DNA of 26,015 nt from Pseudomonadota bacterium (GTDB taxonomy: Bacteria > Pseudomonadota > Alphaproteobacteria > Reyranellales > Reyranellaceae): NCBI GenBank assembly GCA_023436825.1, contig JAEZHS010000403.1, positions 1-26,015 of the forward strand, written 5' to 3'. The notes below the pieces were generated by a model. The model was given only the letters and a program-made list of their open reading frames with translations, was not told the origin of the DNA and made no database searches. Position numbers and translations under genes: made by a program. Positions 1 through 6,444 of the stretch are shown one piece after another. Within the stretch, counting starts at the first letter, position 1; every line of letters starts with the position of its first letter.

Positions 1-39
1 CCTCAGGGTGAGGTGATCGGGTTGCCGTCGCTGTCAAGA

Positions 40-59
40 CGCGCCACTGGAGTGGCGCG
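40..59. repeat. Short palindromic hairpin upstream of poxB
   Basis: A perfect inverted repeat, CGCGCCACT-GG-AGTGGCGCG, lies about 50 bases before the poxB start. It has no T-tract, so it is not a typical intrinsic terminator. The loop core TGGA is the same as in the hairpins of the repeat cluster at 24845-25007, so it may be a single member of the same REP-like family. It could equally be the end of a terminator for a gene left of the window. The remaining bases 1-108 show no coding signal that I can assign. Confidence 0.5.
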
Positions 60-108
60 CCCCCAGCGGGCATAGTCCGGGCACACAACATCAGCAACGG
101 AGTGCCCC

Positions 109-1827
109 ATGCCGACTGTCGCCGACCTGATGGCACAGACTCTCACTTTCGCCGGCGTGAAACGCATCTACGGCGTGGTCGGCGATTCGCTGAACGGCTT
201 CACCGATTCGCTGCGCAAGCAGAAGAAGATCGACTGGATCCACATGCGCCACGAGGAGGCGGCGGCCTTCGCTGCCGGCGCCGAGGCCCATCTCACCGGC
301 GAACTCGCGGTCTGCGCCGGAAGCTGCGGGCCGGGCAACCTGCACCTGATCAACGGCCTGTTCGACTGCCAGCGCAGCCGCGTGCCGGTGGTGGCGATTG
401 CGGCCCACATCCCGAGCGCCGAGATTGGCGGCTCCTACTTCCAGGAGACCCATCCCGAGCAACTGTTCGCCGAGTGCTCGCACTATGTCGAGTTGGTCTC
501 CAACGTCGAGCAGATGCCGCGCGTGCTGGAGAAGGCGATCCGCATTGCCGTCGCCGAGTGCGGCGTGGCGGTGGTGGTCATTCCCGGCGACGTCGCTCTG
601 CAATCGACCGACGCCAAGCCCGCCAAGTGGCTGGCGCCCAGCCCGCCGGTGGTGCGGCCGTCCGACACCGACATCGATGCGCTGGCCAGGCTCCTGAACG
701 ACGGCGAGCGCATCACCTTGATGTGCGGCGCGGGCTGTACCGGCGCCCATGCCGAGATCGTGGCGCTGGCGGGCGCGCTCAAGGCGCCGATCGTGCATTC
801 GCTGCGCGGCAAGGAGCATGTCGAGTACGACAATCCCTACGACGTCGGCATGACCGGCCTGATCGGCTTCGCCTCGGGCTATGCCGCCATGAAGGCCTGC
901 GACACGCTGCTGCTGCTGGGCTGCGACTTCCCCTATCGGCAGTTCTATCCCGAGGGTGCCGCGGTCGCGCAGGTCGACATTCGCGCCGAGAGCCTCGGCA
1001 ATCGCTGCCATCTGGCGTTGGGCGTGGTCGGCGACGTCAAGACGACGGTCGCCGCGCTCATGCCGAAGATCAAGACACGCAGCGATGCCAAATTCCTCGA
1101 TGCCGCCGTGGCCCACTACGGCAAGGCCCGCGCCGATCTCGACAAGCTGGCCGAGGGCAATCCGGGCGGCAAGGTCATCCATCCGCAGTACGTCGCGCGG
1201 CTCCTGAGTGAGCTCGCCAGCGACGATGCGGTCTTCACCTGCGACGTCGGCACCCAGACGGTATGGGCGGCGCGCTACCTGAAAATGAACGGCAAGCGCC
1301 GGCTGATCGGCTCGTTCAACCATGGCTCGATGGCCAATGCGCTGCTGCAGGCGATCGGCGCCCAGGCGACGTTCCCCAAGCGGCAGGTCGTGTCGATGTC
1401 GGGCGACGGCGGCTTCTCGATGATGATGGGCGACTTCATCAGCCTCTCGCAGCTCGGCCTGCCGGTGAAGGTGGTGGTGCTGAACAACGGCACCTTGGGC
1501 TTCGTCGAGATGGAGATGAAGGCGAGCGGGTTCCTCGACGTGGGCTGCGAGCTCAAGAACCCCAACTTCGCCGCCATGGCCGAAGCGATGGGCATCAAGG
1601 GCGTGCGCGTCGAGGCGCCGGGCGATCTCGAAGGCGCCCTGCGCGATGCCCTGGCGCACAACGGCCCGGCGCTGGTCGATGTCGTGAGCGCGCGCCAGGA
1701 GCTCGCCATGCCGCCCAAGGCCACGATCGGCCAGGCGCTGAACTTCAACCTGTTCCTGCTGAAGGCGGTGATGGACGGCCGCGCCGCCCAGGTGATCGAC
1801 CTGGCGCGCGTCAATCTCCGGATCTGA
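109..1827 (+). CDS. poxB: Pyruvate dehydrogenase (quinone), PoxB-type ThDP enzyme
   Basis: A 572-residue thiamine-diphosphate enzyme, the usual length of PoxB. It is predicted to decarboxylate pyruvate oxidatively to acetate and CO2, passing electrons through FAD to membrane quinone. The N-terminal ThDP domain has [14 protein letters not shown] and the catalytic Glu in [14 protein letters not shown] (about residue 49-50). The stretch [20 protein letters not shown] and the FQETHP segment are diagnostic of PoxB rather than acetolactate synthase. The C-terminal domain has the ThDP-Mg motif [12 protein letters not shown] (from about residue 431), ending in VVVLNN. The C-terminus ([21 protein letters not shown]) resembles the amphipathic tail that attaches E. 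coli PoxB to the membrane. The ATG is preceded by GGAG with 7-base spacing. It stands alone on its strand. The main alternative is another pyruvate-oxidase-like family member, which is less likely. Confidence 0.93.
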   Translation: MPTVADLMAQTLTFAGVKRIYGVVGDSLNGFTDSLRKQKKIDWIHMRHEEAAAFAAGAEAHLTGELAVCAGSCGPGNLHLINGLFDCQRSRVPVVAIAAHIPSAEIGGSYFQETHPEQLFAECSHYVELVSNVEQMPRVLEKAIRIAVAECGVAVVVIPGDVALQSTDAKPAKWLAPSPPVVRPSDTDIDALARLLNDGERITLMCGAGCTGAHAEIVALAGALKAPIVHSLRGKEHVEYDNPYDVGMTGLIGFASGYAAMKACDTLLLLGCDFPYRQFYPEGAAVAQVDIRAESLGNRCHLALGVVGDVKTTVAALMPKIKTRSDAKFLDAAVAHYGKARADLDKLAEGNPGGKVIHPQYVARLLSELASDDAVFTCDVGTQTVWAARYLKMNGKRRLIGSFNHGSMANALLQAIGAQATFPKRQVVSMSGDGGFSMMMGDFISLSQLGLPVKVVVLNNGTLGFVEMEMKASGFLDVGCELKNPNFAAMAEAMGIKGVRVEAPGDLEGALRDALAHNGPALVDVVSARQELAMPPKATIGQALNFNLFLLKAVMDGRAAQVIDLARVNLRI

Positions 1828-1843
1828 CGCAAGACTGCTGTAA

Positions 1844-2059
1844 TCCGGGCACGGGCACGCGCCGCCCCGTCGCATCAATCGTGAATACCGCGAAGGCGAG
1901 ATCTCCCGTGGCCAGGCGCATAGGCTTCACCGGGAAGATCGTTTCATCCGCCGGGAGGAGCGCCACATGGCGTCCATGAACGGCGGTTACATCACCCGAG
2001 CCGAACAGCACGCTCTCAATCGGCAGGAGAACTGGGTCAGCCGACAGATCGGCCGCTGA
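1844..2059 (+). pseudogene. 3' fragment of a small basic Arg/Glu-rich protein gene
   Basis: Seventy-one codons are open between an in-frame TAA (1841-1843) and TGA (2057-2059), with no ATG, GTG or TTG start near the 5' end. The translation contains RINREYREGEISRGQAHRLH, then REDRFIRREERHMASMNGG, YITRAEQHALNRQENWVSRQ and IGR at the stop. From memory this matches the C-terminal half of a family of small exported proteobacterial proteins with repeated 'R-I-x-x-G-x-x-x-G-x-L/I-T/S-x-x-E/Q-A-x-x-L' segments. These normally begin with a signal peptide, which is missing here. The start of the fragment lies only 14 bases after the poxB stop, so the 5' half was probably lost in a rearrangement next to poxB. 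Starting at the internal ATG (1976) would give only 27 residues. Function of the family is unknown to me. Confidence 0.6.
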
Positions 2060-2081
2060 CGCCTTCCTCTTGCAACGGCAT

Positions 2082-2106
2082 CCGTCCGGCTGGATCGGCC
2101 GGACGG
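2082..2106. terminator. Hairpin between convergent genes, possible terminator
   Basis: A perfect 9-base-pair GC-rich stem, CCGTCCGGC / GCCGGACGG, with a 7-base loop sits between the stop of the gene remnant and the stop of the convergent alcohol dehydrogenase. No run of T follows on either strand, so intrinsic termination is uncertain. Its position between convergent genes favours a transcript-end role. Confidence 0.4.
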
Positions 2107-2132
2107 AGTGCGCTCTCGAGGTCTGACGCGGG

Positions 2133-3185
2133 TCAGATGAGGAAGACGCCCTTGCCGTCCGCCTGCTTGTCGAACAGCTTGTAGGCTTCGTCCGCTTGGT
2201 CGAGCGACCAGCGGTGCGTGAACAGCTTGTCGACATCGATCTTGCGCTCGACGCAGAACGCCGCGCATTCCGCCTGGATCACGGTGGAGAATGTCCACGA
2301 GGCGATCAACGTCATCTGCCGCCGCAGCAGGTGCGGACTGACGTCGATCGTGACGTCCCCGCCCTCGCCGACGAAGCACATGGTGCCCCAGACCTTGGTG
2401 CTGCGGATGGCGTTGAGGCGGGCGTCGCGGTTGCTCGACGTATCGAGCGTCAGGTCGGCGTACTTGCCTCCCGTCAGCTCCTTGATCGCAGCGACGGGAT
2501 CGTTGGAGCCGGGATTGACCAGCTCGTCGGCGCCGAACTCGCGGGCGCGCTCCAGGCGCTGCGCGTTGGTGTCGAGCGCGATCACCCGGGCGCCCATCGC
2601 CTTGGCGAACTGCGTGCCGGCGAGGCCCACCGGCCCCTGGCCGAAGATCGCGATCGTATCGCGACCGGAGATGTTCATGCGCCGCAGCGCGCCATAGGCG
2701 GTGCCCGAGCCGCAGGAGATGGCGGCGCCTGCCGTGAAACTAAGGGCTTCGGGGAGCGGCACCATCGTGTTGGCCGGCACCTTCAGGTACTTGGCGTGGC
2801 CGCCATGGGCATTGTTGCCGTAGACCTTCACCGGCACTTCCTGGCAGAGCTGCTGCCAGCCGGAGCGGCAATGGCTGCATTGGGTGCAGCCCTGATAGTG
2901 ATGCACCATCATGCGGTCGCCGACCTTGGCTTCCGCGGCCGTGACTCCGGGCCCGACGGCGACGACGACACCGCACGGCTCGTGCCCAGCGATAACGGGA
3001 TCGACGCTGGCAGGGATGCCGGTGCCGGCCCGAGGCTGGTTCTTCGGCCGCCGGTACTGGTGCAGGTCGGAGCCGCACATGCCGGAGGCCTTCATCTCGA
3101 GCACCACTTCGCCCGGGCCCGGCGTGGGATCGGGGAAGTTCATGGTCTCGACGGAACGTTCGCCGGGAAAGGTCACGCCACGCAT
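2133..3185 (-). CDS. Zinc-dependent alcohol dehydrogenase (MDR family)
   Basis: A 350-residue medium-chain dehydrogenase/reductase, predicted to oxidise an alcohol or reduce an aldehyde with NAD(P) in the cytoplasm; the substrate cannot be read from the sequence. The catalytic zinc site is GMCGSDLHQY (Cys37) with AGHEP (His68, Glu69). The structural zinc loop has four cysteines, CTQCSHCRSGWQQLC (Cys100, 103, 106, 114). The Rossmann fold carries GQGPVG at 182-187, followed by ALDTNAQRLERAREFGAD; the acidic residue at the end of the second strand suggests NAD preference. The ATG has a strong upstream ribosome-binding site, ACGGAGGAAGCG. It converges with poxB and starts 29 bases after the kinase stop on the same strand, so it could be read with the genes upstream. 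Threonine or sorbitol dehydrogenase-like activity is an alternative. Confidence 0.88.
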   Translation of the reverse strand: MRGVTFPGERSVETMNFPDPTPGPGEVVLEMKASGMCGSDLHQYRRPKNQPRAGTGIPASVDPVIAGHEPCGVVVAVGPGVTAAEAKVGDRMMVHHYQGCTQCSHCRSGWQQLCQEVPVKVYGNNAHGGHAKYLKVPANTMVPLPEALSFTAGAAISCGSGTAYGALRRMNISGRDTIAIFGQGPVGLAGTQFAKAMGARVIALDTNAQRLERAREFGADELVNPGSNDPVAAIKELTGGKYADLTLDTSSNRDARLNAIRSTKVWGTMCFVGEGGDVTIDVSPHLLRRQMTLIASWTFSTVIQAECAAFCVERKIDVDKLFTHRWSLDQADEAYKLFDKQADGKGVFLI

Positions 3186-3214
3186 CGCTTCCTCCGTTTG
3201 TCGTTACGAGGACT

Positions 3215-4003
3215 CTATCGGATCAGCGCGAGGCGGGCGACGGCAAGGTCGAGATCGGGCGACGTACCGTCGGCCAGATGCCACGCCGCCGACAGGCCGG
3301 CGAACGCCAGCGTCCAATCGAGAAGGCGCTGCCGCTCGACCGATGCGGCGGCGGCCAGCACTGCCACCTGACGTTCGAAGCGTCCCGGTGCCAGCGCCGT
3401 GTCGGGGTCGGGATTGCGCAGGATGTTGACGAAGTCGAACGTCCGTTCGCCTGAAAGTCCCTTGGGGTCGATGGCGAGCCAGCCGCGTTCGCCGCCGTCG
3501 AGGACGTTGCCGTGGTGGATATCGCCATGCAGCACCACGACGTCGCGCGGATCGGCCAGCAACGCCTGCGCGGCGGTGTCCGCCTGGGCGAACAAACCGC
3601 CGTGCGTCCGTGCCGCCGGCGCCAGGGCCTCGAACCAGCGGGGCAACGGAACGAGTTCCGACGGCAGTCCGGGGCGCGGCGCATGCAGACGCATGGTCGC
3701 CTCGCAGAGAATGCGGCTCGCCTTGTCGTCGTCGCCGGCGGCGACCATGGCCGCGAGGGAGCGCGATCCAGTGGCGCGCTCCAACAGCAAGGCCTCGCCG
3801 TGCCTGGCTAGAACCTTCGCCGCGCCTTCACCATGCCACCACGCCATCGCGGACGCGCCGCGACGTTCCTCTTCTTCGCGTGCGACCTTGAGCATGGCCG
3901 GCATGCCATTGTAGCGCACGGGCAGAAGCAAGCTCGACCGTGTCTCGACTGGCTCGCCGTCGGGAACGAGATCCCAGCGGGCGAGATGAACGCCTAGGGT
4001 CAA
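3215..4003 (-). CDS. APH(6)/streptomycin-kinase-like phosphotransferase
   Basis: A 262-residue protein of the aminoglycoside/hydroxyurea antibiotic resistance kinase family (StrB-like). The kinase loop is VVLHGDIHHGNVL (HGD at 159-161) followed by RGWLAIDPKGLSGE (IDP at 178-180), matching the HGDLHHEN and WLVIDPxGLVGE signature of APH(6). The N-terminal half has LPVRYNGMPAMLKV, with a probable ATP-binding Lys39. The start chosen is TTG at 4003-4001, whose last two bases belong to the TGA of the upstream gene (TTGA overlap). It gives a normal family length and there is no ATG in the right place; the open frame continues upstream only as an out-of-frame read of the MBL gene. Chromosomal homologues of this family are often not proven resistance genes, so the substrate is uncertain. 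Translation is probably coupled to the MBL gene. Confidence 0.82.
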   Translation of the reverse strand: MTLGVHLARWDLVPDGEPVETRSSLLLPVRYNGMPAMLKVAREEEERRGASAMAWWHGEGAAKVLARHGEALLLERATGSRSLAAMVAAGDDDKASRILCEATMRLHAPRPGLPSELVPLPRWFEALAPAARTHGGLFAQADTAAQALLADPRDVVVLHGDIHHGNVLDGGERGWLAIDPKGLSGERTFDFVNILRNPDPDTALAPGRFERQVAVLAAAASVERQRLLDWTLAFAGLSAAWHLADGTSPDLDLAVARLALIR

Positions 4004-4833
4004 TCGCCGCCGTTGCCGCCGACCACCATGACGGTCAGCTTCTCGGGCAGCTCCTCGCGCACGACCTCGATGGTGCGCCGATCGGGCCAGACGAAGTCGG
4101 CGTCGAGCTCGGCCATCAGGCTCTGGAAGCGGTCGACCTGGGCGCGGCCCCAATAGTGCATGGGCAGCACGATCCTGGGCTGGACCTGCTTGATGACGTC
4201 GACCATCAGCGGCATGCCCATGGTGTAGGCGCCGTCGATCGGCACCATCAGGACGTCGATGCGGCCGAGCTCGTCGAGATGCTCCTTGGTCAGGCGGTGA
4301 TGAAGATGGCCGAGATGGGCGATGCAGAGATCGGCGACGGCGTAGATGAAGATCGAGTTGCCGTTGATGCGCGCCGACGAGCCGCCCCAGTCGCGGGCGT
4401 TGGTCGGCACGTTCCACACTTTCATATCCTTGAGCTGCACATCGTGCTTGGCCTCGGTCTCGCCTGGCTTGGAAGGCCAGCCGCGCAGCACGTAGGTGAT
4501 GCCCTCCTCCGGATCGTCGGTGAAGTGCGTGGAGTGCGCGTTGTTCATGGTGACGATGTCGGGCTTGCGGCCGAAGCCATTGACGCCGTTGTAATCGGTG
4601 ATGGCGCGCACGCCCTGCGGCGTGTCGATCTGGTAGCTCGAATGGCCGAGGAAGGTGATGATGGCGCGGCTCGGCGAGCTGCCGGCGGCGAACGGCAGGC
4701 CCTCGAGCGAGGCGACGCGGATGCCGAGCCGCTCCAGCCCCGCCACGTTCTGCGAGCAGCGCGCCAGCACCGGTCCCGCGATCAGGGCGAAGGCGGCGGT
4801 GAGCAGGGCCAGCAGCGTAAATCGAAAGCTCAT
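4000..4833 (-). CDS. Exported metallo-beta-lactamase-fold hydrolase (UlaG-like)
   Basis: A 277-residue protein starting with a signal peptide, MSFRFTLLALLTAAFALIAG, with probable cleavage after PVLA. It is therefore likely periplasmic. The chosen ATG at 4833 has AAAGAGGT just upstream; a longer in-frame start at 4932 would bury the signal peptide. The fold begins AIITFLGHSSYQIDTPQGVR, then ITDYNG, typical of the UlaG-like branch. The metal motif normally written HxHxDH reads NNAHSTHF here, so the first His is Asn and the Asp is Thr. Later ligands look present: LGHLHHRL, then VPIDGAYTMG with an Asp, and LPMHYW. The C-terminus GGNGGD overlaps the start of the kinase gene by four bases. The substrate is unknown and the altered motif makes activity uncertain. 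Confidence 0.75.
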   Translation of the reverse strand: MSFRFTLLALLTAAFALIAGPVLARCSQNVAGLERLGIRVASLEGLPFAAGSSPSRAIITFLGHSSYQIDTPQGVRAITDYNGVNGFGRKPDIVTMNNAHSTHFTDDPEEGITYVLRGWPSKPGETEAKHDVQLKDMKVWNVPTNARDWGGSSARINGNSIFIYAVADLCIAHLGHLHHRLTKEHLDELGRIDVLMVPIDGAYTMGMPLMVDVIKQVQPRIVLPMHYWGRAQVDRFQSLMAELDADFVWPDRRTIEVVREELPEKLTVMVVGGNGGD

Positions 4834-4903
4834 CGGGACCTCTTTCGCGCACATGATGCGGCCGACCTTCGGTGCTTCGCAAGCACCGTGCCGGGGATGA
4901 GGA

Positions 4904-5104
4904 TCACAGTATGTCGACGATGCCAGTCTCATCTGCGACTACTGCCTCTATGGCCTCCAGCCGCAAACGAAGGGCCTGCTCAATGGCTTTCGTCGATCCG
5001 TTTCCAGATCTAATCCACACAACGCCATGAGCCGAATCGGGAAACCACATCGGCCAGTCGCCGAACGAGGGAAGGGCTGAGATTTCGTCGAACAGGAGCT
5101 TCAC
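4904..5104 (-). CDS. Internally deleted DUF5615 (PIN-like) toxin remnant
   Basis: A 66-residue frame beginning MKLLFDE, the typical DUF5615 start, but passing directly to the C-terminal half of that family: GVVWIRSGNGSTKAIEQAL, then LRLEAIEAVVADETGIVDIL. DUF5615 proteins are usually about 110-120 residues. The middle, including the usual 'TKDxDF' acidic region, is missing without a frameshift, so this looks like an in-frame internal deletion. The ATG overlaps the DUF433 stop by four bases (5101-5104), the normal order and coupling of such toxin-antitoxin modules. It is probably inactive as a nuclease, though it could still bind its antitoxin. No catalytic function is claimed. Confidence 0.6.
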   Translation of the reverse strand: MKLLFDEISALPSFGDWPMWFPDSAHGVVWIRSGNGSTKAIEQALRLRLEAIEAVVADETGIVDIL

Positions 5105-5334
5105 GCGAGCTGTGGCGTCACCCCTCGTTCACGCTCGCCCTCCGCTGCGTAGGCAAGACAGGCGAGAATGTCTTCGCGCTCGAGATAAGGAAAATCAGCG
5201 AGGATTTCCTCGATGCTCATGTCGGCGGCCAGATACTCCAATACATCCGCCACTGAGATGCGCATCCCGCGCACGCACGGCTTTCCGCCGAGCTTGCTCG
5301 GTTCGATGGCGATGCGGGAACGCCAGTCGGCCAT
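5101..5334 (-). CDS. DUF433-family antitoxin
   Basis: A 77-residue protein with the DUF433 pattern: RIAIEPSKLGGKPCVRGMRI, then SVADVLEYLAADMSIEEILA and DFPYLEREDILACLAYAA. These proteins have a small winged/helix-turn-helix DNA-binding fold and act as the antitoxin partner of DUF5615 PIN-like toxins. The gene directly precedes such a toxin with an ATGA-type overlap. Here the toxin is truncated, so the antitoxin may be an orphan kept as a regulator. The ATG at 5334 has only a weak upstream ribosome-binding site. It is transcribed divergently from imuA across a 252-base intergenic region. Confidence 0.82.
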   Translation of the reverse strand: MADWRSRIAIEPSKLGGKPCVRGMRISVADVLEYLAADMSIEEILADFPYLEREDILACLAYAAEGERERGVTPQLA

Positions 5335-5369
5335 AGCTGGAACTCAGGGTGGGAGGGAGATCGAAGGAA

Positions 5370-5458
5370 GAGGCACCTCGGGATAGCACTGCTGGCAGCG
5401 CCTATCGTTAGTAGTTTTGCTGGATAAACAGATACCACCAATTGTAGGCAGGTGCCTC
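5370..5458. repeat. Long-spaced inverted repeat in the DUF433-imuA gap
   Basis: GAGGCACCT (5370-5378) and AGGTGCCTC (5450-5458) form a perfect 9-base inverted repeat 71 bases apart. With one bulge the complementarity extends to AAG-AGGCACCT / AGGTGCCTCCTT. It lies upstream of DUF433 and could be a paired operator for its product or the remains of a mobile element's ends. There is no other evidence for either reading. Confidence 0.35.
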
Positions 5459-5504
5459 CTTATGGTGCGAAAGAATTCAACGACGACTGCATCGCTGACT
5501 CTCG

Positions 5505-5533
5505 TTGACTCCTCGCTTTGAGAGGCATAGAAC
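5505..5533 (+). promoter_or_regulatory. Predicted sigma70 promoter of the imuA operon
   Basis: TTGACT (5505-5510) and TAGAAC (5528-5533) are separated by exactly 17 bases, close to the housekeeping consensus. The -10 element overlaps the first half of the LexA box, so a bound repressor would block RNA polymerase. The imuA ATG lies 53 bases after the -10. Confidence 0.6.
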
Positions 5534-5544
5534 AAAACAAGAAC
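5530..5544 (+). promoter_or_regulatory. LexA (SOS) box, GAAC-N7-GAAC
   Basis: GAAC (5530-5533), a 7-base spacer AAAACAA, and GAAC (5541-5544). Read on the other strand this is GTTC-N7-GTTC, the direct-repeat LexA operator known from alphaproteobacteria. It lies 42 bases before imuA, an SOS gene in this class, and overlaps the predicted -10 element. Confidence 0.82.
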
Positions 5545-5586
5545 AATTTATCCCCACCGCGTTCCATCAGACTATTCGAGGGGGCG

Positions 5587-6444
5587 ATGCCCGTCATTTC
5601 CCCGAATGCCTTTGCTCCCTCTGCCGCCAACGATGCGGCAGGTCCGGTCCCGACGGATTTGCGCGAAAAGGTCCGCCGTCTGGAGCGTGCGCATAGTGCA
5701 CAACGCGCCGGCCAGCAGGCCGTGCCGCTGGGTGTGCCGGCGATCGATGCTCTCCTGCCCAGCAACGGTCTGCTGACCGGCGCCTTGCACGAAGTCGAAA
5801 CGGGGCCCGCGCCGTCCGGCCGTGTCGCTTCGCACGACGGCGCCGCGCTGGGATTCGCCGCCCATCTGCTGGGTAGATTCGGCACGCTCAGGCCCAACGG
5901 AACTCTGCTGTGGTGTCGCCGTCCCTTCGGCGCTTCCGATGCGCCGCCCTACGCCGCCGCGCTGGCCGACTGGTTCGATCCGGCGCGATTGCTGATGGTC
6001 ACGGTGCGGCGTGACGAGGATCTGTTCTGGGCCATGGAAGAAGGCCTGCGCTGCCCCGGCATGGCGGCGGTGCTGGGAGAGTTCGCGCATTCACATGCGC
6101 GCGATCGTGCGACCGATCTCACGGCCGGCCGACGCCTGTCGCTCGCCGCCGAGAAGAGCGGTGTGCCGGCGCTGTTGCTGCGCGGCCAGCCCGCGCCGCC
6201 GCAAAGCGTGTGCACGACGCGCTGGCGCGTCGCCTCGGTCGCCACGCGTTCGACGCCCGGCCTCAACGACGTCGGCGCACCGCGCTGGCGAACCGAGCTC
6301 AGACGCAATCGTTTCGGCGCCCCCTCAGTCACCGAAACACCCACCTGGCTCCTGGAGTGGAACGATGAAGCGCATTGTCTCTCTGTGGTTCCCCAAGCTT
6401 TCCACGGATCGACTCGCGAGAGCGACGCCCGACTGGTCGGCTAG
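5587..6444 (+). CDS. imuA: ImuA, SOS mutasome RecA-like accessory protein
   Basis: A 285-residue ImuA/SulA-like protein that works with ImuB and DnaE2 in damage-induced mutagenesis. The N-terminal region has LREKVRRLERA, followed by VPLGVPAIDALLPSNGLLTG and ALHEV, the RecA-like opening of the family. Then come GTLLWCRRP and ALADWFDPARLLMVTVRRDE, and the RRLSLAAEKSGVPALLLR segment. The end, PTWLLEWNDEAHCLSVV, is the usual W-x-(L/V)-E-W-(D/N)-D close of alphaproteobacterial ImuA. The start ATG at 5587 has GAGGGGG just upstream and follows the LexA box. An in-frame ATG at 5518 would lie before the promoter's -10 and is rejected. The 3' end overlaps imuB by 80 bases in a different frame. Confidence 0.9.
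   Translation: MPVISPNAFAPSAANDAAGPVPTDLREKVRRLERAHSAQRAGQQAVPLGVPAIDALLPSNGLLTGALHEVETGPAPSGRVASHDGAALGFAAHLLGRFGTLRPNGTLLWCRRPFGASDAPPYAAALADWFDPARLLMVTVRRDEDLFWAMEEGLRCPGMAAVLGEFAHSHARDRATDLTAGRRLSLAAEKSGVPALLLRGQPAPPQSVCTTRWRVASVATRSTPGLNDVGAPRWRTELRRNRFGAPSVTETPTWLLEWNDEAHCLSVVPQAFHGSTRESDARLVG

Noticed and set aside
91..1878. A 595-codon minus-strand frame opposite poxB
   Set aside because: It is a compositional shadow of poxB with low-complexity His/Arg/Ala/Gly-rich translation and no family resemblance.
4834..4932. A longer N-terminus for the MBL-fold protein from an ATG at 4932
   Set aside because: It would place 33 residues before a clear signal peptide, and the ATG at 4833 has a good ribosome-binding site.
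5518..5586. An upstream ATG for imuA at 5518
   Set aside because: It lies before the predicted -10 and LexA box, and the extension has no similarity to ImuA.
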